Assembly: GCA_964036195.1 (NCBI GenBank)
Contig: OZ038457.1
Location: 2,269,180-2,333,179 of the forward strand
Origin: Sphaerolaimus hirsutus
Lineage: Eukaryota; Nematoda; Chromadorea; Monhysterida; Sphaerolaimidae
Reading direction: 5' to 3'
DNA: 64,000 nucleotides
A program made the translations under genes and the position numbers. Below are positions 33,100 to 42,200 of this stretch, one piece after another (position 1 is the first letter of the stretch; the number at the start of each line of letters is the position of its first letter). The notes below the pieces were generated by a model. The model did no database searches and had not been told where the DNA came from. It saw only the letters and a program-made list of their open reading frames with translations.

Positions 33100-34050
33100 A
33101 TATTGATGCTTTATACGTGTTCTAATGCAACTCATTCATTGTTTTTAACATATGTCCTGCTTCCAATGATGTGTAAGTTCTCCAAAAAAACGCTGTGTTT
33201 TGAGTTTTTCAAAAATCAATACCTGTGTTTTGAGTTTTTTTCGCAAAAAAACTTAAGTAACTCTGTTCTCATTTCTGTGTTATTTGTAAAAACTCGAGTT
33301 TTTTTAAGTTTTTCTGTATAAAAACTCGAGTTTTTCTGCAAAAATTATGAATAACAGCATTTTGATGTAAAAAAAATTGGTTTTTCACATGTTTAAACCC
33401 CACATAACATCTGTGTCTCATTCAAATGTCGAAAAAGTCCATAAAAAATGTCTACAATGAGGACATCCACATCACAACACCAGCATCAACAAATTGCCCA
33501 GAAACAACAATTTACACAGTACTCCAAAATTCTTCAATAGATGTGCACCGTATGGAAGACTACGGAATTGATTTGAACTACAACTATACTTAAACATGTT
33601 GAAACTTAAATTGTCAAATCCACCAGGAGATGTGCATGTCATCTTTAATTTTTTTTTTGTTCCATCATAAAATATGGATACCTTATGTACATACATATAT
33701 ACATACTATACATGCATATATTATCTTGTTTAGTTTTATTGAATTCATGTGCATTCAACCACTTAGCTGAAAAAACTTTTCCGCGTTTTCGTGTTTCTGT
33801 GTTCTCCAAAAAAAGCTCATTTGAGTTTTGAGTTTTTGAAAATTTGTGAGTTTCTGTGTTTGTGTGTAAAACAAAAACACAAAAACTCAATGAGCTTCTG
33901 TGTTCAATTTCTGTGTTTTTTTCCATCGTTGGCTGCTCCACATGGATACCGAACTAGAGTTTTGTTATGTATATTATCTTTACACTGATTTTGGGTGGGG
34001 TTATTTCGAGCGGGGGGTCAATTCGAGGGGAGGGGGGTAATTCGAGTAAA
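33100..34050. repeat. GTGTTTTTGAGTTTTT-motif repeat block
   Basis: Blocks at 33179-33345 and 33785-33925 reiterate 'ctgtgttttgagtttttc' and its inverse, forming two subterminal regions of what looks like another motif-filled element. A remnant of the CCGTATTTCCTCG family ('ggttatttcgagcgggg') lies at 33995-34055. Confidence 0.55.
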
Positions 34051-34702
34051 AACGGTATATAAGCTAGCGTTTAAACTAAGATTGCACCTATCAACATATT
34101 TTGCTGAAGTGCTGTGCATGTTTTAGATTGAAGACACATTGTCGTCACTGAAAAAACACGTTCACAGCTTGTGACGACTATCAGCCACTTTTCTGTGTCA
34201 CTGCAAAATGAGCGTGACGATCACGATCATGAATTTGCTGGTCGTCACAGTCAAAATAAATTTTATTCGTTTTGTCAGTGATCGTTGTCGGCTTCCGACA
34301 ACGATAGCCGACAGCAAGAAAAATCAAACTTTTATAACTCTTTGGAGACCAAACCGATTGGACTTTAATTTGACAAGCATATGCACCTAACTAATATATA
34401 TCCTTGACCACTTTTTCTCATAAATATGGAACTTTTCACTCGATTTATGGAACTTTTGAAAGTAAGATTTTTGTGGTTTGTCGTCACCCAAAAAACCGTG
34501 TAAACGCTACCTAATATAAAAAAGTCTAATCACACATTTGATCTGGGTTTCTTTGTGCAGTAGTTGATTGACTTACTACAAGTTTGAAGTTTCGCGAAAA
34601 GACAATCATTTTTATCGGGCAAATTTTTCGCGACGTGATGATTTTTTTGCAACACGATTTTGCCGTGAAAGCACCTTGAAGCCCTCTGGAAGGAATCCTT
34701 AC

Positions 34703-35223
34703 ATTGGTAAAACTTGGAATTTCTTCCTTAAAGTAAGTTTCTAAATCGAGGTCCTTCGAAAAGTTTTGTGGTGTTCAATATCGTCCACCATTGCGTCAAA
34801 ACCAACCCCAAGTACCATTCAATTACCGCGTTTGGTGCCATTGTATATGGCAGTGGTGCCGCATTAGGCTGTCCCTTGTTTGTGGTGCCGCCTTTGAGCA
34901 TTTTCACTATTTTGAGATCTTGTTTGGTTAGAATTGAGTCTGGTGGGCACTCGGAAACCGTGTAAAACGCCATGTAAAATGTTATGAAAGATGTCATGTA
35001 AAATATAATGAAACATGTCAAATGCACGGCAAAATAAGGCAAACTTCGACATTTTACACGAACTATCACATTTTATTTGACATTTTTACACATTACTTGA
35101 CATTTTTACACTTTACACGACTTTTTACATGGTGTTGGAGTGCTCCCTGGTTCTGGTTGATGTGGTGATTGAGTGGTGCCCATTGTGGGCTGACCAGTGT
35201 ACTCCCTGTCTCTGGCAAATTCT
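34703..35223 (-). pseudogene. Possible coding segments, frame-disrupted, split by a MITE
   Basis: Two protein-like stretches on the minus strand flank a CATGTAAAA-type MITE (34957-35145). The first follows an atccag acceptor at 35223 and reads EFARDREYTGQPTMGTTQ and then PHQPEPGSTP. The second begins CPPDSILTKQDLKIVKMLKG, continues to VIEWYLG, and then seems to shift frame twice (FDAMVDDIEHH, then DLDLETYFKEEIPSFTN) before a good donor gtaagg at 34702. In a single frame it instead ends at a stop at 34728. The plus strand is also open here (FGAIVYGSGAALGC), so strand is uncertain. It could be a decayed gene copy, an exon with sequencing errors, or chance. Family not recognised. Confidence 0.3.
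34957..35145. mobile_element. CATGTAAAA/TTTTACATGG MITE between two coding-like segments
   Basis: Outer inverse pair GGGCACTCGGAAAC against GTTGGAGTGCTCCC; interior of CATGTAAAATG and its inverse. It separates the coding-like stretches at 34703-34956 and ~35150-35223. Confidence 0.65.
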
Positions 35224-35254
35224 CTGGATGAAAGTGTGTATATTTTTAATTGTA

Positions 35255-35679
35255 TACCGTATTTCCTCGAAATACCCCCCCCCCCCCCGGGGGTGATTGT
35301 TTCAGAGTGAGAATTTTGAGGGGAGGTTAAACGAGGGGGGGGGGGTATTTCGAGGGGGGGTTATTATTTCGCCAGAAAAATTTTGAACCCCCAGTACTAA
35401 AATGTTGGTTGTAACGTACGCAGACGTCGAAAAATGCGACAATAAGCACCATGTATAAGGGTCTATACACTTTTTTTAGTATGTAGATGGTGTAAACCCT
35501 GTTCTGACGTGACACAGTCATTGTTTTTAACATATATTCCGCATTGCCAGATCACAAACTGCAGTTTTGGCATGTACATTCTCTGTACATGCAATTTGGG
35601 GGGGGGGGGGTATTTCTAGGGGGTGCGTAATTACTTCATAGTCGCCATTTTGAGGGGGGTATTTCGAGGAAATACGGTT
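35255..35679. mobile_element. TA-flanked MITE, CCGTATTTCCTCG family
   Basis: TA-CCGTATTTCCTCGAAATACC to the inverse at 35677, ~421 bp; the right flank reads TT instead of TA. The core block 'aacgtacgcagacgtcg' is present. Confidence 0.87.
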
Positions 35680-35849
35680 TTTTCGTCAAATGGGTGTTCG
35701 AATTTCTCCCTTATATGATTAGATCAATTTTCGAATTCCTAAAAAAATGTGGATTAATTTTTGAATTTTCGCTACTAAGATTCTGACTTTTCTAATTCCA
35801 TTGGAATGGGATTCAAGCTGTAACCGCCGAAACATTTTTACTTGTTTTT

Positions 35850-36180
35850 TTGCTGTCACCAATCAATCCAGGTGGATTTCAATTGAGCGTTGGCAGTACT
35901 CTATCATTTTCGACCAAAAATCACATGAATTTTGCGACAAGATTTCCCAATTTGTCAACGATGTTGCCGACAAATTGTGAAATCTTGTTGTTAAATTCAT
36001 ATCTCGAGAACTGCATTTTTGATAGTTTTTTGACGCAATATATTTTGATATCGGTTAGTGCTATCAACACATCATTTGAGGGGTTATTAATTGATGTCTC
36101 TCAGCTCAGCGTTCTTATGTATTTCAAACTTGTCGAGACTGAATTTGTGTTTTTTTGTTTTTTTTTGTCATTCTAACCAG
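35850..36180. repeat. Interspersed repeat, 'atatctcgagaactg' family, copy 1
   Basis: Shared text ('atatctcgagaact', 'gatatcggttagtgct', 'ggggttattaattgatgtc', terminal 'tttgtcatt') recurs at 43056-43320 and 53860-54165. No inverted ends or tandem structure were recognised; possibly a non-LTR or tail-less family. Confidence 0.55.
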
Positions 36181-36413
36181 TTAACCTGTGTGTCCCAGTT
36201 TACCTGTATGTCATATTGCACTGGCAGCCGGTCCCAGCTGGCAAGAGTTCGAATATGCCACCGCCCGCGTCCAGTTTGAGCATTTTTCGATGTTTTATCG
36301 ATATAATATAGCTATCCAACAACTAAACCACCTTTCGAATGTGCACTGCAAACGAATGAAGGCTTTATGTGTCCACTTCCCGCCTGTGTACACTACGTAA
36401 GCATGTGTAGAAT

Positions 36414-36543
36414 CCTACCATAATTCAATGAATAAAATCTTGTCATAAATTTCGTAAATTTTCGTTTCGTAGTAAAAAACGGAATATTATGATGAAAAAA
36501 AACGTTAAATTTTTGGTTCACTATTCAGATCGATTATGGTAGG
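36414..36543. mobile_element. CCTACCATAATT hairpin MITE, second copy
   Basis: CCTACCATAATTCAATGAAT to GATTATGGTAGG, closely matching 3523-3650 in the interior. The same GTCCGCCGAGTATAC motif follows on the right (36562). Confidence 0.75.
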
Positions 36544-36680
36544 TTTCCATATCGTGTTATGTCCGCCGAGTATACACTGTACACTCGTTTGCATAATAGC
36601 GGAGTGTCTTTGAGTCCCTTCTGTTTAGGTAAGTAGTGGTGGGAAATAAGCTATGCATCGAATGATGGTTGACACTTGAC

Positions 36681-37350
36681 TAAGGTTGGAAAAAAACGTT
36701 GTTTTTTTAACTCGATGTTTTTTTTAAAATGCCATGGGATAGAATTATAAGTGGTGATTTGTGTCAAAAACGTCCATTTTTTGTCGACATGTTCGTATAT
36801 CGTCTTATAGTCGAATGTTCGTGACTTCAGGTAAAGTTTGGCACGGAATAGTGATGAAACAAGGTTATAAAAGGAGGTTGTTACTTTGGGAGTGATGTTA
36901 CACACTGTGGAGGTACATGGAAGCACATTACCTCAATATTTTATACTACAGCAACATAAGACGGTATACTCGGCGGACATGATACTCTGCCCTCGCACTC
37001 AGTTATGTCTCACGTTGGATGCGTGCCAATGATGATAAAGCGTGCGCTTTTTGTATAAAAGACGTAAAAATCATTGTTGTGAATGAGTTAACGTTTTAGC
37101 ATTATAACAACGATTACTTTTCTCAACTTTTTATGAAAATCGAATGCGTAAAAAATCGTTGGCACGCTTCCAGCAGGAACCACGTGTGCAGGGTGTAAAG
37201 TAACTGGAGTATATATTAACCCATGGTAGCACATAGAAATGGATACTTTGATACTAAAAATGCCACAAAACTAATGAAAACAACCACCAATGTAAATTTG
37301 TGTGTGAAATTGCGCGCTTGCGCGCAAAAATTTCTAAAACATAAGTAATT
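36681..37350. mobile_element. AACGTTTTTTT-family hAT remnant
   Basis: The left end TAAGGTTGGAAAAAAACG (one terminal base changed) is followed by an internally deleted core. It is interrupted by 36965-37213, and the right terminus is absent. Confidence 0.65.
36965..37213. mobile_element. TATACTC-ended MITE, copy 1 (nested)
   Basis: TATACTCGGCGGACATGATA to TAACTGGAGTATA. Inner inverse pair 'ttggatgcgtgccaatg' against 'cgttggcacgcttcca'. The intact host junction is visible in relatives ('atgacggcttattaaccc'). Confidence 0.75.
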
Positions 37351-37428
37351 AAGGGCGCATACTTTGCGGTCCGCCGAGTATACATGGTTGGCATTTTTTC
37401 ACGAATCCAAAGTTTTACTGCTTTTAAC

Positions 37429-38459
37429 CAGGGTTGGCAAAATCTCAGAAAAGAATAAAAATAAAATAAAAATAAAATGGAAAATTGAAGAATAAAATAA
37501 AATAAAATAAAATGGAAAATTTCAAAATAAAAATAAAAATTGTATAAAAATTCGAATTTTTGTAAAATTTTTGTAAAATTGTATACAAATTCATATTTTT
37601 GTAAAAATTGTATAAAAATTCATATTTTTTGTAAAATTTTTTTTCTGTTGTTTATAGTTCAACCTGTTCATTCGCAGAGCTGGGGCAGTCCCAAGCCATG
37701 TAAAGTGTCAAAATTTCACATGAAATGGAATGGAAAGTGTCAATTTTCATGAAAATGTTAAGTAAAGTGTCAATTGTCATGACAAATATAAATAAAAGTG
37801 GAAACTGTAAAGCAAATTGTATCCAAATCTTATCTTTTGTATCCAAATCTTGTTGGTTTTTGTAACGAAATCTTATGTGAACATTTGGATACAAAAACAT
37901 AAAATTTGGATACCAAAATATAAGGTTTGGATACCAAAACATAAGATTCAGATACACAATTTACACTCTGCACGACATTTGTCATGACAATTATACTCTG
38001 CTTGACATTTGAGATGCCAATTGACTCTTTACTACATTTGTCATGACAATTGACACTTTGCATGATGTTTTACAAATGCGCCCAGCACACTCCAGTAATC
38101 CTTCTACTGAAAATGCAAACCATTCTTATCGATACTTGTAATTTAACACTTGCAACTAGCTAACAATACATACTACATGCAACTTTTGCAAAGTAATGAA
38201 TAAATTTGTCACACGTTTTTCATGTTTAGGTCTAATTTACACATTTTTCTGACCTTGCATGCAAGATTCTGATTTTTTGTAAAATTTCTGTAAAATTTTT
38301 GTAAAATTTTTGTAAAATGGTCCATTTTATTATTTTATTATTATTTTGGAATAAAATAAAATAAAATAAAATGAAACAAGAATAAAATAAAAATAAAATA
38401 CATTTTTATACAATTTTTATACAATTTGTATACAAATGATTTTTATAAAACCAACCCTG
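37429..38459. mobile_element. hAT-like CAGGGTTGG / AATAAAATAAA family, copy 2
   Basis: CAGGGTTGGCAAAATCTCAG to AAAACCAACCCTG. The flanks CTTTTAAC and CTTTTGGC match at 6 of 8 bases. A CATGTAAAG-type MITE (about 37687-38097) lies inside, in the same position as in copy 3 at 42037-43047. Confidence 0.85.
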
Positions 38460-38716
38460 CTTTTGGCACATATTTTCCAAACCCTAGACCCGCTTTCTAT
38501 CCGACCAAACATCTCATTAAATATACAAAATTCAATCAAGTGGATTGTTCTGTTCACATGCATTTCATTGTTGATATTTTATCGCCCTGCTACGAGGGAA
38601 AGAAATCGAAAAAGCAGATATAATATGTGTGAGTAGAAAATAAAATTGATCAAGAAATTTATAAAAAATGGAATGTCTGTCTATATGCATCTGGATGAAC
38701 ATGTTCACCAGTTAAT

Positions 38717-38945
38717 TTTACAGCTTGCACACGTGGTTCGCGCTGGAAGCGTGCCAATTATATTTAACTTATGCGACATTTTATAAAAAAATGGAAAGAT
38801 CATTGCTGTTGTAAGGTTTTACGTTACCGTATTCACAAAAATGCATTTTTTCATTTTTTCACAAGGATTCGCAATAATGCTTTACTGAACATTGGCACGC
38901 TTCCAAGGCGAGACATAAGAAACTGAGCGTGCAGAGTTTCATGTC
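38717..38945. mobile_element. TATACTC-family MITE fragment
   Basis: Carries the inner inverse pair 'cgctggaagcgtgccaat' against 'attggcacgcttccaagg' seen in 36965-37213 and 56431-56680, with eroded outer ends. Confidence 0.6.
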
Positions 38946-39240
38946 ACTAACCAAAACATGAAGAAAACTTGCCCTACATTGGCGAGAGTCTATCCGGTAG
39001 AAGGCTTTTCAAACAGGGATACAAGATACCGTAGCTGTGATACAAATTGGCATCAATTATTACATCATGTACATTGCATACATGGTGAACATCATTCAAA
39101 ACAGGGGGGATAATTCAAGGGGGAGTTATTTTCAGGGGGTATTTCGAGAATTTATGGTAAACCTATGTACATACATAAACAAGCGGCGACATAAACGCAA
39201 AAAAGGTTTCTCTATTCAATGGAATCCACTCGATGTGCGT

Positions 39241-42200
39241 TCAGACCATGGAGTCGCCGGGCAAGGCGGCCACGAGCGTGCAGGACGACCTGGGGCTGGC
39301 GGCGGTGTGCTGCGCCCTGCCCCGGCTGCCGCTGCCGCCCACGTTGCTGCCGCTGCCGCCCACGTTGCTGCCGCTGCCGCCCACGTTGCTGCCGCGCCGG
39401 CCCGACAGAAGGTTGGGCGCCCGACGCAGCACGTTCGCTACCAGACCTGTCAGGTTGTGGTGTGTGCCCGACAAGACTGGCACTTGTGTCTTTGACAACT
39501 AGTGTGTAAAGTAGGGCCAAAATATCACAAAAAGTTGGCCCCAAATTTCAATATTTATAGTGATTCGAATTCAATAACTTCGAAAGTGGACTGTTTCACT
39601 CCGTATTTAGCAAAAAGTCACTAGATTAAACCAGTAAAAGTTTTTGTTCGATGTGGATTTCATCAACATTCTGTCATTTTAGTCCTAGGAATATCCTCAG
39701 AGAACACCTTGGGCCAGATTTAATTCTCGAGTAATGTGCCCTACCCGAAAGTAATGCGCCCGAAATCGGGCAGCCGGCCTACAAATTGTTTACGGATGCC
39801 CTACCCTACACGTCAGTCTCCCGACACGACAAAACGCAATTCAATTGCGTGTCGGGAAACACGTGTCGGGTGTAGGGCATATTTATTTGTTTTGTTTAGT
39901 GTTTCACAAAAAAAGAAAATGTGTAAATTGTGTAAACGATGCCAATGCAAGCAAAAGAACGTTGCATTTGGGCCAACCTGTATTTAGGGTGGAGCACTGT
40001 GTGCTGAGAATGTGTTGAGATTTGAGGAAAGAGGCCCGAAATCCACTGTGGATACATTGTGAAGTGTGCATATTTTACCTATTCCGTCGGTCATTTTGAC
40101 CTAACTTTCACCCCTCCCAACAGCATTTTGCTTGAGGGCGGATTTTAATTTTAATTTTTATTTTGTCGGCCACGCGCCCGACAAAACCTGAGAATTGAAT
40201 TGGAAATTGGTTCATAGGGCGCCTTACGCGCATAACTTAACTATGCTTTGTACACGGTTTTGTCGGGCGTGTAGGGTGACGCGTGTCGGGTGTAGTGCAT
40301 AACTTAAGAATATTTGTAGGGCATATTAAATCTGGCCCCTTATCTCACTTTGTTTACCGTTCACTGTTGGTCGCACTGGGCGTTTCTCCTGCGAAGGTCC
40401 TCCCAGGGATGGGTCCTGTAATTTGAGAAACAAATACATGATGTACACAAAACATAACGTCCCACCATCGCACACTCACAATCAAGGGCAGAATCTGGGG
40501 CCAGTTCACCAAAATGACGAGTGAGAACTGAAATGGCAAACGCGAAGTAAAAGCGCAAAGGCGAAGTGAAACGGCAAGTGAATTGACAAAAGCGAAGTAA
40601 AAAAATAAAAAATAAAAAGTAATTTCTCTTCGCTTTTGCCATTTCACTTGCCAATTAACTTGCCATTTCACTTGGCCTTTGCGCTTTTACTTCGCTTTTG
40701 CCATTTCACTTCTCATATATCATTCTGCGGAACTGGCGCCGGGTCGCCGTCGGTTTCGTTGTAGCCGCTGATGTCGCTGTCGCTGCCGCTCACGTGGAAG
40801 TCGAACTGGAGGCCGAGCGAGCTGGCGCGCGACGACCGCGACATCAGGTCCGCCTCGCTCTGCGACTCGAACCGCTCCCGGCCGCGCTCACACACCCCGG
40901 GAAATGCCCGGCAAAATGTCAAATGACAGGTGAAAAATTTGACATTTCACAGGACATTTTGCATTGCTTTTGACAGTTTGCCTGACATTTTGCATGGCTA
41001 TTTTACAAAACATAACGTTACATAACGTTTTCCGGGACATTTTACATGACTTTAGGCACTTGACGCGACACTTGTCATTTTCCAGGACATTTTTACATAC
41101 TTTGCACAACACTTGACATTTTCCATGACTTTAGACACTTTGCACGACACTTGACATTTGACAGGGCATTTTGCAGGGTCTGGAAGTGGCACCAGGCGGC
41201 TGAGGCGCCGGGGGGCGCAGCGTGACGGCATCATGTGCGACCACTGGATGAGAGAAGCATTTGATTGGAGCATAAAACGCAAAAAAAGTCATAATCATAA
41301 TTATGAAAATTACATACACCTGATGAAATTGAAAAGGGAAAGTTGGCAGATTGCCAGGACACTTTCTGATAGCGATTTTTAGTGTTGCGTGAGCGAAAAC
41401 GATGTCGTAAATACCGTATTTCCTCGAAATACCCCCCGGGGGGTGATTGTTTCATAGTGGTCCCGAGAGGGGGGGGGGGGGTTAAACGAGGGGGTGGGTA
41501 TTTCGAGGGGGGGGGGGTAATTATTTCACAAGAAAATTTTTGAAAACCAAGTACGAAATAGTCGTCTGAAACGTACGCAGACGTCGAAAAATGCAACAAA
41601 AACCGCCATTTATAAGGTTCTGTAGACTAATATTAGTATGTGGATGGTATGTACACTGTTCTAACGTGACACCGACATTGTTTTAACGTGTGTTCTGCAG
41701 TACACAGAACACAAACTGCAGTATTTGTCATGTACGTTCCCTTTACACTCAATTTGGGGGGGTATTTCGAGGAAATACGGTACTTGCATTTAAATTCCAA
41801 AACCATAACCATAATTAACAGACCTGTTCAAAGTCGTAGGGATCGTCATCCCGGTTGGCGAGTGGCTGGTAAACGGAACTCATGGAGCCGGCAGTGATCA
41901 CGATCTTGGGCGGCTCCGCGCCGCACTCGTCCAGCTCCAAGTCCACGCCGAACACGGCGCGCGGCCGCGGGTTGGATTTGAGGCAGTGTTGCACCCGCCC
42001 ACAACCGTTTGACTGGATTTTTCGACATGTCTCGAGCAGCGTTGGCAAAATCTCAGAAAAGAATAAAAATAAAATGGAAAATTTAAGAATAAAATAATAA
42101 AAAAGTAAAATGGAAAATTTCAAAATAAATTTTTTATAAAAATTCGAATTTTTGTAAAATTTTAGTAAAATTGTATAAAAAATTCATATTTTTGTAAAAT

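Larger units (their letters stand above)
28949..34511. mobile_element. Composite 5.6-kb element with GTTTACACGG ends
   Basis: Left end AAGGCCCCGTTTACACGG at 28949, with 'ttttttgtgacgacaaa'. The right end is the inverse, 'tttgtcgtcaccc' then CCGTGTAAACGCTACCT, to 34511. The shared subterminal text 'acgttcacagcttgtgacgac' occurs at 29254 and 34161. The middle is filled with later insertions (29628-30743, ~30868-32689, 32723-33073). Target duplication is not clear. Confidence 0.65.
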
